From contig NZ_CCSF01000001.1 in NCBI RefSeq assembly GCF_000756775.1, positions 2,232,001 through 2,296,000 of the forward strand: a DNA stretch of 64,000 nucleotides. The letters run 5' to 3'. Within the stretch, counting starts at the first letter, position 1. The number at the start of each line of letters is the position of its first letter. Source of the stretch: Pseudomonas saudiphocaensis (GTDB lineage: Bacteria; Pseudomonadota; Gammaproteobacteria; Pseudomonadales; Pseudomonadaceae). Positions 17,452 to 28,100 of this stretch are shown here, piece after piece. The notes beneath the pieces were generated by a model, which ran no database searches, was not told where the DNA came from, and worked only from the letters and a program-made list of their open reading frames with translations. The position numbers and the translations under genes were made by a program.

Positions 17452-18417
17452 TTACAGGCCCAGCTCTTTCAGGGTCTTGTCAGCTACGCTCTTGGGCAGC
17501 GGGATGTAGCCGTCCTTGACCACCACTTCCTGGCCTTCCTTGGACATGACCAGCTTGATGAACTCGGCATCCAGCGGGCTCAGCGGCTTGTTCGGCGCCT
17601 TGTTCACATAGACGTAGAAGAAGCGTGCCAGCGGGAACTTGCCAGCCAGGGCGTTCTCTTCGTTGGCCTCGAACGCTTCGCCACCCTTGGACAGCGGTAC
17701 GGCGCGGACGCTGGAGGTACGGTAGCCGATGCCCGAGTAGCCGATGGCGTTCAGGGTGCTGGAGATCGACTGAACAACGGAAGCCGAACCTGGCTGCTCG
17801 TTGACGTTGGACTTGAAGTCACCCTTGCACAGCGCTTCTTCCTTGAAGTAGCCGTAGGTGCCGGAAACCGAGTTACGACCGAACAGCTGGATCGGCTTGT
17901 TCTGCCACTCACCGGTCAGGCCCAGATCACCCCAGGTCTTGATGTCCTTCTCGCCACCGCACAGACGGGTGCTGGAGAAGATGCCGTCGATCTGCTCGAT
18001 GTCCAGGCTCTTGATCGGGTTGTCCTTGTGCACGAACACCGCCAGGGCGTCGATGGCGACCGGCACCGCGGTCGGCTTGTAGCCGTACTTTTCTTCGAAG
18101 GCCTGGATTTCGTTGTCCTTCATGGGGCGGCTCATCGGGCCCATGTTGGCAGTGCCTTCGGTCAGCGCTGGCGGCGCGGTGGAGGAACCGGCAGCCTGGA
18201 TCTGAATATTGACGTTCGGGTAGCTGCGCTTGAACTCTTCAGCCCACAGGGTCATCAGGTTGGCCAGCGAGTCGGAACCAACGCTGGACAGGTTGCCAGA
18301 GACGCCGGAAGTCTTCTCGTAGCTCGGCAGGGCCGGGTCAACAGCCGCAACCGCGGTGGCTGCGCCTACACCAGCGGCTACAAAGGTCAGGGCCGCCATC
18401 AAACGATTCAATTTCAT
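17452..18417 (-). CDS. pstS: Periplasmic phosphate-binding protein
   Basis: 321-residue precursor with a signal peptide ending near AAVDPA (about residue 27). It binds free phosphate and delivers it to PstCAB. Ligand-loop motifs are present: [11 protein letters not shown] (near 46), [15 protein letters not shown] (near 75), MSRPMKD and the later [14 protein letters not shown] (near 174). This is the longer Pseudomonas PstS subtype with a [10 protein letters not shown] cysteine region. A PhoB box precedes the gene and two hairpins follow it, fitting a strongly expressed, separately terminated first gene. Confidence 0.96.
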   Translation of the reverse strand: MKLNRLMAALTFVAAGVGAATAVAAVDPALPSYEKTSGVSGNLSSVGSDSLANLMTLWAEEFKRSYPNVNIQIQAAGSSTAPPALTEGTANMGPMSRPMKDNEIQAFEEKYGYKPTAVPVAIDALAVFVHKDNPIKSLDIEQIDGIFSSTRLCGGEKDIKTWGDLGLTGEWQNKPIQLFGRNSVSGTYGYFKEEALCKGDFKSNVNEQPGSASVVQSISSTLNAIGYSGIGYRTSSVRAVPLSKGGEAFEANEENALAGKFPLARFFYVYVNKAPNKPLSPLDAEFIKLVMSKEGQEVVVKDGYIPLPKSVADKTLKELGL

Positions 18418-18491
18418 ACCATGCTCCTAGCAAGGTTGTGTTCGAGTGTGTTGGTACGGGGCCCATTGTCTGTCGGCCTTGTGAACACTCT

Positions 18492-18509
18492 ATGAATCGA
18501 ATATGACAA
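18492..18509 (-). promoter_or_regulatory. PhoB box upstream of pstS
   Basis: On the minus strand TTGTCAT-ATTC-GATTCAT, the 7-4-7 layout of a Pho box, 75-92 bases before the pstS start. Looser repeats in the same 11-base register continue on both sides (CCGTCAC before, TGTTCAC after), so up to four PhoB half-sites may be present. Confidence 0.75.
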
Positions 18510-18574
18510 TCTGGTGACGGCGCCATACCTTCTTCCTCGGCCCGGCGGTCCTTCGCCGGGATCTGGGCCTCGGC

Positions 18575-19123
18575 TCAGCGGGCCAGGTACTGCTCGGTCG
18601 AGGTGACGCTGGCGTAGCCGAAGGCAAAAGCGGCCATCATCGCGGCATGCACCTGCGCTGCCGGCACCTGCACCCCGCCGAACTCCAGATCCAGGGTCGC
18701 GCAGGCATCGTGCAGAACGGTAACCGCGTAGCCCATATCCGCAGCCCCGCGCACTGCCGCATCGACGCACATATGGCTCATCGCACCGACCATGGTGATC
18801 GACTCGATGCCGCGCTCATCGAGCAGCAGCTTGAGATTGGTCTCGCGGAACGCGTTGGGGTAATTCTTCAGCACCACCGGCTCGCCGGCCTCGGGCGCGA
18901 CAGCATCCTGAATCTTCACGCCATCGGTGCCCGGCACGAACGCCGGAACTTCGTTATTGGCAAATTCGTGACGAACGTGAATGACCGGCACGCCATTGGC
19001 GCGAGCATCGGCAATCACCTTTGCCGCATTGGCCACGGCCGCTTCGATACCCGTCAGGGGCAGCTTGCCGGTGGGCAGGTATTCGTTTTGAAGGTCGATG
19101 ACGACCACTGCGTGCTTGCTCAT
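18575..19123 (-). CDS. Isochorismatase-like cysteine hydrolase
   Basis: 182 residues. The family's catalytic triad is visible: Asp in VVVIDLQNEYL (near residue 10), Lys in VVLKNYPNAF (near 88) and the nucleophile Cys in GAMSHMCVDAAVRGA (near 120). It is cytoplasmic, and relatives hydrolyse small amides such as nicotinamide, N-carbamoyl compounds or isochorismate. The substrate here is unknown. The ATG at 19123 (MSKHAVVV) is chosen over one 15 bases upstream because GGAGCG lies 5 bases before it. Single gene, divergent from the thioesterase. Confidence 0.88.
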   Translation of the reverse strand: MSKHAVVVIDLQNEYLPTGKLPLTGIEAAVANAAKVIADARANGVPVIHVRHEFANNEVPAFVPGTDGVKIQDAVAPEAGEPVVLKNYPNAFRETNLKLLLDERGIESITMVGAMSHMCVDAAVRGAADMGYAVTVLHDACATLDLEFGGVQVPAAQVHAAMMAAFAFGYASVTSTEQYLAR

Positions 19124-19425
19124 ATTCGCTCCGGACATTGACCGTAATTAATTGGGCCGAACTCAGCCCACCCCGCGAGCATCTCAGAAGCGCGCCGACG
19201 ATGGGTATCCTTATTAGGGCGTACCCAGGCAATGCTTCGGAAGGACCCGGCGAAACCGATCAAAGAGTAGCCCGTCTGGGCCCAGAGCTGACCCAGATCA
19301 AACCGCGACAACGAGGCCCTGCAAGCCCGGTCGCTGCCGGCATGGACAGTCGTTATACTCGGCCCCCGCCCGTGCTGTTACCAGCCATCTCCCGTATCAC
19401 GACACCCGCACCGCGAGCTTATCCG
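19124..19425. other. Gene-free divergent interval with a candidate thioesterase promoter
   Basis: 302 bases between divergent start codons. The only signal I can point to is TATACT at 19354-19359, a good -10 for the thioesterase (67 bases before its start), with no convincing -35. An upstream in-frame ATG exists but the sequence before 19426 shows no protein-like pattern. Confidence 0.35.
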
Positions 19426-19827
19426 ATGAAAGAATACGAACAGGAAGATCCGATTCCCCAGGGTGATCTGGCGCTGCAACTGACCGCCCTGCCACGCGAA
19501 ACCAACGGTTTCGGCGATATCTATGGCGGCTGGCTGGTCTCACAGATGGACCTGGCCGGCACCGCCATGGCCAGTCGCGTAGCCTCGGGCCGAGTGGCCA
19601 CCGTTTCCATCGACCGCATGGCCTTTATGGTGCCGGTGGCGGTGGGTGCGCAGCTGTCCTTCTACACCCAGACACTGGATGTGGGCCGCAGCTCGATCCG
19701 CATGCTGGTGGAAGTCTGGAGCGACGACCCGGTTTCCAGCGAATGGCGCAAGGTCACCGAAGCGGTCTTCGTCTTCGTCGCCATCGACAGCACGGGGCGT
19801 ACCCGTTCGGTAAAGCCGCGCCGCTGA
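19426..19827 (+). CDS. Hotdog-fold acyl-CoA thioesterase, YciA-like
   Basis: 133 residues, the length of YciA (about 132). The motif NGFGDIYGGWLVSQMDLAG (about 27-45) carries the conserved Asp/Gly catalytic loop of this family. VSIDRMAFMVPVAVGAQLSF follows the YciA pattern, and the C-terminal end is basic. It hydrolyses acyl-CoA thioesters in the cytoplasm; chain-length preference cannot be told. The frame is open upstream, but the ATG at 19426 (MKEYEQEDPIPQG) is chosen because homology begins there. An AEC transporter follows after 61 bases, possibly in the same transcript. Confidence 0.9.
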   Translation: MKEYEQEDPIPQGDLALQLTALPRETNGFGDIYGGWLVSQMDLAGTAMASRVASGRVATVSIDRMAFMVPVAVGAQLSFYTQTLDVGRSSIRMLVEVWSDDPVSSEWRKVTEAVFVFVAIDSTGRTRSVKPRR

Positions 19828-19888
19828 GCACAACGCAGAACACTTGCCTGACGCCTGCCACGCCGTCAGGATGCGGCAGACTGCATTG

Positions 19889-20809
19889 ATGGATGTACCC
19901 GTGACCGCGCTTCTGCTTGCCCTCTGGCCCCTGTTCGCTCTTATCGTCGCCGGCTACTTCATGCACCTGCGCGGCTTCCCCAACGAAGCTTTCTGGCCCG
20001 GCGCCGAGCGGATCAATTACTTCATCCTGTTTCCCGCCCTGCTGTTCAGCAGCCTGGCCAGCGCTCCCCTGGACAACCCCGCCCTGCCGCGCCTGGCCAC
20101 CGGAGTCCTGCTGGCGCTGGGCCTCGCCTGGATCGCCCTGCTGATCACCCGGCGCCTGCGTGGCTGGCCGGCCGCACGCTTCGGCGCCATCGCCCAGGGC
20201 ATCCTGCGTTTCAATACCTACCTGGGGCTGGCTGCAGTCGGCAGCCTGTTTGGCTCCGAGGGGCTGGCGCTCGCCGCCCTGATGCTGGCGTTGATGGTGC
20301 CGACGGTGAACGTCATGTCGGTTTGGGCCCTGACTGCCGAGCGCGGCGTCAGCGCTCGCTCGCTGCTACTGCCGATCCTCAAGAACCCGTTGATCCTGGC
20401 GTGTCTGGCCGGTGCGCTGGTCAACCTTTCCGGCCTTGGCCTACCCGGAGGAACCGACCGCCTGCTGGGCCTGCTGGCCGCCGCCAGCCTTCCGCTGGGC
20501 CTGCTGTGTGTCGGTGCCGCCCTGAAGCCCCGCGAGCTTGGCGGGGAAGTACCGGCGCTTGGCTGGAACAGCGCCCTGCGCCTGCTGGCCGTGCCCCTGC
20601 TGGCGTATGCCGTGGCGCGGCTGCTCGGGCTACCGGCCATGGAAGCCACTATTCTGATATTATTCTTCGCCCTGCCCACCGCCCCCACTGCCTACGTCCT
20701 GACGCGCCAACTGGGCGGCGACAGCCACCTGATGGCCGGTCTCATCACCTTGCAGACATTGCTGGCCGCGGCCAGTTTGCCGCTGGTGCTGCGACTGTTG
20801 AGCGGTTGA
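19889..20809 (+). CDS. AEC-family (auxin efflux carrier type) permease
   Basis: 306 residues with about ten hydrophobic helices in two inverted five-helix halves, as in the AEC/BART superfamily. Family-like motifs are the first helix with LFALIVAGYF, ERINYFILFPALLFSSLA (near 45) and FFALPTAPTAYVLTRQLGGD (near 265), the last being a conserved AEC C-terminal signature. Members export or import carboxylates such as malate or malonate; the substrate is unknown here. ATG 19889 (MDVPVTALL) is preferred over an earlier ATG; GTG 19901 is also possible. Confidence 0.87.
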   Translation: MDVPVTALLLALWPLFALIVAGYFMHLRGFPNEAFWPGAERINYFILFPALLFSSLASAPLDNPALPRLATGVLLALGLAWIALLITRRLRGWPAARFGAIAQGILRFNTYLGLAAVGSLFGSEGLALAALMLALMVPTVNVMSVWALTAERGVSARSLLLPILKNPLILACLAGALVNLSGLGLPGGTDRLLGLLAAASLPLGLLCVGAALKPRELGGEVPALGWNSALRLLAVPLLAYAVARLLGLPAMEATILILFFALPTAPTAYVLTRQLGGDSHLMAGLITLQTLLAAASLPLVLRLLSG

Positions 20810-21018
20810 GCCGCATACGGACATCCATCTTTATAACGGACATGGCGTAGCACCCATGAGCCTACGCCTTTGGCGAGGGAAACACCTGTGCGTGAGCCAA
20901 CCGCACTGGCTAATTAGATACTTACAACTAACGGCCCACATTCAGTTTAAGCATCATAACGTCCTGACGCGCCCGCAACCGGACACCACCTTAACTATTA
21001 AACTTCTGCTAGAACACC

Positions 21019-22560
21019 ATGACTCAGAATACTGCTCACACTCCATATCGTTCAGAAAGACTGATTAAAAAGATATTAAACTACGACCGTCTCGTCGCTC
21101 GTATCATGTGGATAGTGACCCTGCTTGCATGGGGTATGTCCCTACTCTTCGCGAGCAAACATGACACGTGGATGCTCGCTATTTTCCTGGGCGGGGCCCT
21201 CACCCTGTTCAATACACTTCTGGTTCATTACGCAGCCCCGCGAGTGGCATCCATCGGTGTTGGAATGGTGCTGATGGTCTTTGTGACCCTGCATGCCCAT
21301 CAATTACACGGAATGATAGAAGCGCATTTCGGCTATTTCATTTTTATTGCCGCCCTGTTTGTATCTCTGGACTGGCGCAGCATTGTAGCTGCCGCTGGAA
21401 CAGCCGCGGTATTGCATGTTTCCGTGCATCATTTGCAAATGATTGGTTACCCCATCTATCTCTTTCCCGATGAGATGCATTCGTGGTCGGTCGTCTTTTT
21501 CCATGCTTTCTATGTAGTCGTTGAGTCAGCCATTCTTGTTTCATTGATTAACCTGACCTCAAACCTGCTGACTGTTTCTCAACTGCTGCTCGACACTTTG
21601 CAACGCATTAAGAAAGACGAGCACGTCCTCGATCTGACTGTCCGTGTGGACGGCAAGCGTGGCCGTAACTCGCTGATGAAGCTGTTCGACTCCGTCCTGC
21701 ACGCGATGGAGAGCACCATCAGCCAGGCCAGGGGCGCAAGCTCGCATACCAATCAGATCCTGGCTGAAGCCAAGGGCGACACCCGCCAACTGGTGGACCA
21801 GGCTAATGAAAACGAGCGCGTTGCCGCGAGCATGGGGCAGGCACTGCGTCATAACCTCGAACTGTTTTCGGTTGGCCGGCAGGCGCTGGATAAAACGGTC
21901 AGCCTGATCAATACCGTCGCGCAACAACAATCCGACGCCACGCAGCAACTATCGGCCTCGGAAAGTAGCCTCGCGCAGATGTCCGTTGTTATTGGCGAGA
22001 CGTCTCAGACGGTCAATCAACTGGCCGCTGATTGTGTGGCGGCAATGGGCATTCTTACGGAAGTCACCAACATTGCAGACCAGACGAACCTGCTTGCCCT
22101 CAACGCGGCCATCGAAGCGGCCCGTGCCGGTGAACAGGGGCGCGGTTTCGCGGTGGTGGCTGATGAAGTCCGCAGTCTGGCCACACGCTCACAACAATCC
22201 ACGCAGCGCATCAGCGACATCATTCATCGCCTGAGAGAAAGTTCAGAAGCCTGCTCTGAAATCATGCAGGAGAGCGTGCAAAAGGCAGAGGAAAACAGCG
22301 AAAACAATCGTGCTGTCGTATCCATCTTCAATGAAATCGGCCACTCGCTGAACGATATGATTGAGCTGGGCGGTGAAATCGCCCAGGTATCGGCCCAGCA
22401 GGATCACAGCACCCAGACCCTGGTGAATGAAGCTGCGCTGGTCGAGGAGATCGCAACTCAAAGTCGCGATGCCAGCACTCAGATGGCGGAACGATTCTCG
22501 GCGCTGGCGAATGAATTTGAGGAGCTGAACCGCAGCCTTGCGCTGATCAAGGTGCGTTGA
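21019..22560 (+). CDS. Methyl-accepting chemotaxis protein with a multi-helix membrane sensor
   Basis: 513 residues. The first ~185 contain about six hydrophobic helices (near 28-46, 52-70, 76-95, 104-120, 122-140, 152-180) with only short loops, instead of the usual two helices and a periplasmic domain. A signalling coiled coil follows. The hairpin tip [40 protein letters not shown] is canonical for contact with CheA/CheW. No HAMP motif or C-terminal CheR-binding pentapeptide is recognised. The first ~180 codons and the 209 bases upstream are AT-richer than the neighbours, hinting at a different origin. The stimulus (membrane, energy or a hydrophobic ligand) is unknown. Confidence 0.9.
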   Translation: MTQNTAHTPYRSERLIKKILNYDRLVARIMWIVTLLAWGMSLLFASKHDTWMLAIFLGGALTLFNTLLVHYAAPRVASIGVGMVLMVFVTLHAHQLHGMIEAHFGYFIFIAALFVSLDWRSIVAAAGTAAVLHVSVHHLQMIGYPIYLFPDEMHSWSVVFFHAFYVVVESAILVSLINLTSNLLTVSQLLLDTLQRIKKDEHVLDLTVRVDGKRGRNSLMKLFDSVLHAMESTISQARGASSHTNQILAEAKGDTRQLVDQANENERVAASMGQALRHNLELFSVGRQALDKTVSLINTVAQQQSDATQQLSASESSLAQMSVVIGETSQTVNQLAADCVAAMGILTEVTNIADQTNLLALNAAIEAARAGEQGRGFAVVADEVRSLATRSQQSTQRISDIIHRLRESSEACSEIMQESVQKAEENSENNRAVVSIFNEIGHSLNDMIELGGEIAQVSAQQDHSTQTLVNEAALVEEIATQSRDASTQMAERFSALANEFEELNRSLALIKVR

Positions 22561-22584
22561 CGCTGCTGAGTGGCTGGCCCGGGA

Positions 22585-23037
22585 TCAACGCACCACCTGG
22601 GTTTTCAGCAGTCGCACCAGCACCACCATCATCCCCACGCCAAAGGCCAGCATGACCAGCATCGGCCCGGCATGGCCGAACTGTTCCTGCAAACCAAGCA
22701 GCCCCTGACGCACCAAGGCAAGGGTGAGACGCACACGCCCGTCATCCTGGACCACATAGGCGCCCTGCTCCCACACTTCGTAGGCCGCCTGCAGCGGCAA
22801 CAGGGTGAGCGGCAGGACGATCAGGCAAAGCCAGTAGCCGGCACGCCGGCGCGGCCCCAACAAGCCCCAGGGCTGATAGCAGGCACGGATAAGCTGAAAA
22901 AAACAGAACGTGTAAAAGCCTGCCAACAACACCAGAAAGCCATTAGCCCAACCTGGCTTCACCCAGGCGGCGATCGTCGTGACCCCAAGCGCCAGCAAAC
23001 TGAGCAGAGCCCAGACTGCATAGAAGATAATTTTCAT
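22585..23037 (-). CDS. Small four-helix membrane protein, unknown
   Basis: 150 residues with four predicted membrane helices (about 3-25, 32-50, 66-86 and 118-142) and a polar loop between helices 3 and 4 (YEVWEQGAYVVQDDGRVR). I do not recognise a family or catalytic motif. It is convergent with the chemoreceptor (24 bases between stops) and upstream of nothing obvious; 146 bases separate its start from the recD stop. Likely real, given codon pattern and hydrophobic regularity. Confidence 0.7.
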   Translation of the reverse strand: MKIIFYAVWALLSLLALGVTTIAAWVKPGWANGFLVLLAGFYTFCFFQLIRACYQPWGLLGPRRRAGYWLCLIVLPLTLLPLQAAYEVWEQGAYVVQDDGRVRLTLALVRQGLLGLQEQFGHAGPMLVMLAFGVGMMVVLVRLLKTQVVR

Positions 23038-23183
23038 TTCTGTCCCATGACCGTCGATTCACGGCAAAGGCGCATCGGAACAGAAATACCCGGGTAAATC
23101 ATTCAACAACTTCACGGAATCCGCGTATCTCGACTTAAGAGATATTGCCTGCGGCCATACCCTGTGGCGCGACGCACAAAAGT

Positions 23184-25022
23184 CTAAAACAACCCAAGCT
23201 GTTCGCCCTCCCCGCCAGCCTTTTCCGGCTCACCGGTCTGTGTCTCCATCGCCTTGGATGCCAGCCTCTGCGCCAGCCCGGCGGCACGTTCGGCGCGGGT
23301 GGCGACCGCTTCCTGCAGACGTGACGGCAGCGCCCAGATCTCCACCTTGCGCTTGGCCCGGGTAATGCCGGTATAGAACAGCGAGCGGGTCAGCAGCGGA
23401 CTGGGCTGTTCCGGCAGTGCCAGCAGCACTTCATCGAATTCCGAGCCCTGGCTCTTGTGCACGGTCATGGCAAAGGCGCTGTCATGGCTGGGCAGACGCG
23501 CCGGGGCGAACGGCCGATAGCCTTCGTCACCCTCGAAGTACACGCGCAGGCCCTGCGCGCTCATCAGGCACAGGCCGATATCGCCATTGAACAGGCCGAG
23601 GGCGTAATCGTTCTGCCGCACCATCACCGCGCGGCCCGGGTACCAACGCTCGCGTGCTGCCACCCCGAGACGGCGCTTGAGCCGTGCTTCCAGTGCCTCG
23701 TTGAGACCGTTGACGCCAAAGGCACCCTCGCGCTGGGCCGTCAATGCACGAAAACCGTTGAAGGCGGCGAACGCCGAGGCGGGTTCACCCTGGCGAGCAG
23801 CCGCCAGATAAGGTGCGTAGCCCTGTTCCAGGCGTTCGACCAGGGCCGCGGCGCCGGGCGCCGGATTCCAGGCCAGATCCGGGCGGTCTTCCCGTAGCAG
23901 GGCGACGGTACCATTCGCGTCCCCGTCATTGATGCGCCGCGCCAGCTCGCCGATGCCACTGTCCCCGGCGAAGCGATGGCTGTGGGTCAGCAGCACCACG
24001 GCATCGCCCAGCCGTGAACGCGGGGTTTCCTGCGGCACGGGCTGCCCGGTGATGCGCTGCAGATCGCTGGCGGCCTGTGCATTGAAACCGCGGCCTTCAC
24101 AAAGCTCGGCGAATACCGCACCGGCCTCCACCGCTGCCAGCTGGTCCTTGTCGCCCAGCAGGATCAGCCTTGCCTTGGGCGGCAGCGCAGCCACCAGCTT
24201 GGCCATCAGCGCCAGATCCACCATCGATGCTTCATCCACCACCAGCACATCCAATGGCAGAGGGTTGGCGGCGTCGTGCCGCACCTTTGGGCTGTCACCG
24301 CGACTGCCCAGCAGCCGGTGCAAAGTGCGCGCCTCGTCGGGCAGCGCCGCCTTGATAGCATCGCTGACCGGCAGGCTGGCCTTGGCGTTGCGAATCGCCT
24401 CGGCCATGCGCGCCGCGGCCTTGCCGGTGGGGGCAGCCAGGCCGATAGCCAGGCGCTCGCCGCCCGGCTGTTCCAGCAGCGCTGCCAACAGGCGCACCAC
24501 GGTGGTGGTTTTGCCGGTGCCGGGGCCACCGGAAATCACCGCCAACCGTCGTCGAACCGCCTGCGCCGCCGCCAGCCGTTGCCAGTCGGGGCTCTGCTGG
24601 TTGAAGGCAAAAAGCCGCGCCAGGCTCTCGCTCAGCAGGGTTTCGTCCACTGCAGGCGCATCCTCGGCACGTGCCAGCAACTGCTCGGCCAGCTGTTGCT
24701 CGTAGGCCTGATAGCGGGCGAGATAAAGGCGGTCGGCATCCAGAATCAGCGGCGCGTATTCCCCGGGTCTGCCGACCAGACCGGAGCCTCGCAATTGCTC
24801 GCGCCAAAGATCCAGGGGCGGCAGCAGTACATCGCTCTCCGGCCAAGGTCGCCTCCCGGCAAAACGCGCGAGAGGCAGGCAGACGTCGCCTCGTCCCAGA
24901 GCCTCACAACACAACGCGGCGGCGAGCAGCAACGTCTCCGACGCCTTAGGGTCGAGGCGTTGCAGGCTGGCGACGAAAGCACGCTCCAGTGGACCGAGCG
25001 GGAGGTCGAACAGGTCGGTCAT
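23184..25022 (-). CDS. recD: Exodeoxyribonuclease V alpha subunit
   Basis: 612 residues (E. coli RecD 608). The 5'-3' helicase motor of RecBCD, which processes double-strand breaks for recombination and degrades foreign linear DNA. Walker A SGGPGTGKTTTVVRLL is near 173-188, Walker B VLVVDEASMVDL near 270, and the late helicase motif AMTVHKSQGSEFDEVLLALP near 525. The frame is open 80 codons further upstream, but that stretch is a REP palindrome plus recB overlap, so the ATG at 25022 (MTDLFDLPLG) is used. Last gene of recC-recB-recD, 112 bases after recB. Confidence 0.96.
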   Translation of the reverse strand: MTDLFDLPLGPLERAFVASLQRLDPKASETLLLAAALCCEALGRGDVCLPLARFAGRRPWPESDVLLPPLDLWREQLRGSGLVGRPGEYAPLILDADRLYLARYQAYEQQLAEQLLARAEDAPAVDETLLSESLARLFAFNQQSPDWQRLAAAQAVRRRLAVISGGPGTGKTTTVVRLLAALLEQPGGERLAIGLAAPTGKAAARMAEAIRNAKASLPVSDAIKAALPDEARTLHRLLGSRGDSPKVRHDAANPLPLDVLVVDEASMVDLALMAKLVAALPPKARLILLGDKDQLAAVEAGAVFAELCEGRGFNAQAASDLQRITGQPVPQETPRSRLGDAVVLLTHSHRFAGDSGIGELARRINDGDANGTVALLREDRPDLAWNPAPGAAALVERLEQGYAPYLAAARQGEPASAFAAFNGFRALTAQREGAFGVNGLNEALEARLKRRLGVAARERWYPGRAVMVRQNDYALGLFNGDIGLCLMSAQGLRVYFEGDEGYRPFAPARLPSHDSAFAMTVHKSQGSEFDEVLLALPEQPSPLLTRSLFYTGITRAKRKVEIWALPSRLQEAVATRAERAAGLAQRLASKAMETQTGEPEKAGGEGEQLGLF

Positions 25023-25097
25023 CGGGGCAGCCTCGATCCAGAAGGAATATCGATCGTAGGCGACTGCTTGCTGGCGAAGCATGTTTCTGGGCCGTGG

Positions 25098-25120
25098 TTC
25101 GCGAGCAAGCTCGCTCCTAC
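25098..25120. repeat. REP element between recB and recD
   Basis: TTCGCGAGCAAGC-TCGCTCCTAC, the same family as the 11043-11164 pair, here as a single copy. It lies in the short space between the recB stop and the recD start, inside what should be one transcript. Confidence 0.82.
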
Positions 25121-25134
25121 AAGGGGACCTCGTA

Positions 25135-28100
25135 TCATCTAGCTTCCTCGAACAGTCGGTCCAACGCATCCAGCAGCGCATCATCTGGGCGGGCGAAATA
25201 GACGCCTGCCTCCGGCATGCCGCGCAGGAACAGGTAAAAGGCTCCGCCCAGCTGCTCATCACGGAAGTCGGCCAGGCGTTGGCGCAGGAAACGCCGTAGG
25301 GCGACCAGGTAGATCAGGTATTGCAGGTAGTAATGCTCGCCGGCAAGCGCCTGCAGCAATCGATCACCGCCGTAGTAGGAGGCATCCGGGCCAAGCCAGT
25401 TGGATTTGTAGTCGGCGATGTACCAGCGCCCTTGGTGCTCGAAGGTCAGGTCGATAAAGCCCTTGATAAAGCCGCGCAGGGTGTCGAACTCCAGCCGCGC
25501 GGCCGCTTCGCGCAAAGGGGCCGGCAGACCGCTGGCCGGGTCGCTCAGCAGCGCCCGCAGCCGCGTCACTTCCAGCTGGCGCACCGGGAAGGTGAAACTC
25601 AGTTCGGGCAGGCGGCGCTCCGGGCGCAGGCCGGCGAGAGTCATGCCGGCGCCGTCCAGGTCGGTGTCCAGCACCTGCTGCAGCTGGCGGCAGGTGATTT
25701 CGGCCCACTCGGCGGGTAGACCGTAGGCTTGCAGTCCGGCCTCGACCCGATCCTCCAGCGAACCCTTGCCGCGCACCCAGTCTTCGAGGATCGCATGCAG
25801 ACAGGTACCCGCCCGCGCGCCCCGCGGAAAGGCAAAGAAACCGCTGCCTGGCTCTGCAGCATCAGGCATCGCCAGGGCATCGCGATCCGGCGCTTCCATA
25901 TGCATGCCGGCGGCCAGGCCGGAGAAGCTGCCGATGCGCCATGCGCTGTACAGGCTGCGATTGAGCAGCGACAACTGTTGCGGCGGTGTTGCCCGGCCCG
26001 GCCCCTGCGCGTTGCTTTCGCGGCTTTCCAGCGGCAGGCAGGCCATGGTCCCCTCGCTTTCCCCGACCAGACGCTCGATGGCGGTGCGCAGGCTGGACCC
26101 ATTCAGCTCGGCCAGGTGAGCGCCCAGCTCCTGCAATGGCTGCTCACCGCGCTGGCCACGGCCATGCAGCAGCCAAGCCAGGGCGCTGGTGTGCAAACCC
26201 TCTTCCGCCAGGCTGCCGTCCTTCTTGGGTTTCGCCAGGGCCACCGGGCCCCAGTGCAGCCACAGGCGGTCACGCGCTCGGGTCAGTGCCACATAGGTCA
26301 GGCGCAGCTGCTCGGCGAAGATTTCCCGGCGTGCGCGCTGCAGGTTTTCCTCCAGCTCCTCGCTGCCCAGGTCCAGCAGCGGCTGGCCCGCATCGTCATG
26401 GCAACGGGCACTTTCGCGGTGCTTGCCCAACAGCCTGCCGTCCCAGAGGAAGGGGCAGTACACCAGCGGATATTCCAGGCCCTTGCTGGTGTGGATGGTG
26501 ACGATCTGCACCCGCTCGGCATCGCTTTCCAGTCGTAGCAGCGCATCCTCGCCGGCCCCCTCGCTCTCGCGCTGGGCATTGAACCAGCTGAGCAGGGGCT
26601 CGAGGCCGGGGCGCAGCAGGCTTTCGGCCTGCAGCAATTCACCGAGGTGAAGCAGGTTGGTCAGACGGCGCTCGCCATCGACCCGCGCCAGCAGCCGCTC
26701 GGCCACTGCCTGTTCATCGAGCCAGGCGCGAAATACCCGCATGAAACCCTGTTGTTGCCAAAGCTGGTGATAACGCTCGGCGGTTTCCCGCTCGGCATCC
26801 CACTGCAGCTGGTCGTCCTGACAGCGGGCGAGGTCGGCGGCGCTACGGCCCAGCAGACGTGTGGCCAGGGCATAGCGCAGCAAGCCTTCACGGCCGGGCT
26901 CGGCATAGGCGGCCAGCACCGCTGCCAGCTCGCCCGCTTCCTCGCTGCCCCACACGCTGTCGCGGCCACGACGCACGCTGGGTACGCCGCGGACAGCCAG
27001 CTCATCGGCGATCATTCCGGCCTGGCGATGGTTGGCGACCAGCACGGCGATATCGCCACCCTTGAGCGGAGTGAACTCGCCCGCCTTGTCGAAACCGGCG
27101 CGGCCTTCAGCGGCGGCTGCCAGTTGCAGGGCGATGCGCCGCGCGCAGTCGCTAGCCGCCAGCTCTGCGGCCTCGGCCTTGCTCAGCACATCGTCATCGA
27201 GCCAGACCAGCGACAGCGGCACTGCGCCATCCTCTTCATCCAGATGCAGGGTTGACCGCGGCTTGTCGGCAGCTTCTACCGCCGGGTATTGCAGGTCCGC
27301 CTGGGCAAAGGGCTGCGGATGCTCGAACAGCAGGTTCAGCGCCTTGATCAGCTGCGGCGTCGAGCGGTAGTTGGTGGGCAGGTTGTAGGGTGTTTCGGCC
27401 TGCTCTCGAGCCTGGATGTAGGTGGCCAGGTCGGCACCGCGGAAGGCGTAGATGGCCTGTTTCGGGTCGCCGACGAAGCACAGCGAGGCGGCGCTGTCCC
27501 TGGCGTAGATACGGTCGAAGATGGCGTACTGAATCGGGTCGGTGTCCTGAAACTCGTCGATCAGCGCCAAGGGATAGGTGCTGCGCAGCGAGGTGGCCAG
27601 ATCATCGCCCACCGGTCCCTGCAGGGCCTGGTCGAGGCGATTGAGCAGATCGTCAAAAGCCAGCAAGCGCTGCGCGGCCTTGCGCTCAGGCAACTCACGG
27701 TTGAGCCGCCCCAGCAACGCCACCTGCAGCGCAATCAGCCGTTGCTTGCCTGCCGGCAACGCCTCAGCCAAGGCGTCGCTCAGTTCGTCGAGGGCCTCGG
27801 CCAGCTCGCAAAGCGGCGCTGCGTGGCCTTTTTTGCAGGCCTTGTGCAGCGCACGTGCGCCCAGCTTCAACAGTCCCTCCGGCGCATCGAATACGGCAGC
27901 CGGGTCGGCAAACCAGGCGTCCATCTCGGCCTGCCAGAGCACGAATTTATGCGTCTTGTGGGTGGTCTGGCTGAGCCCACCGTGTTCGTGCAGCTCGTCG
28001 ATCCAGGCCTGCCCTGCTGTATGCCAAAGCTCCGCGGCACGCTGCCAGGCCGGCTCGATGGCGGACAGATCCGGCAACGCCTCCAGCGGCTGCGGCTCGA

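Noticed and set aside
20856-21068. 70-codon frame before the chemoreceptor
   Set aside because: Overlaps the chemoreceptor start, has no clear ribosome site and no protein-like pattern; better read as leader sequence.
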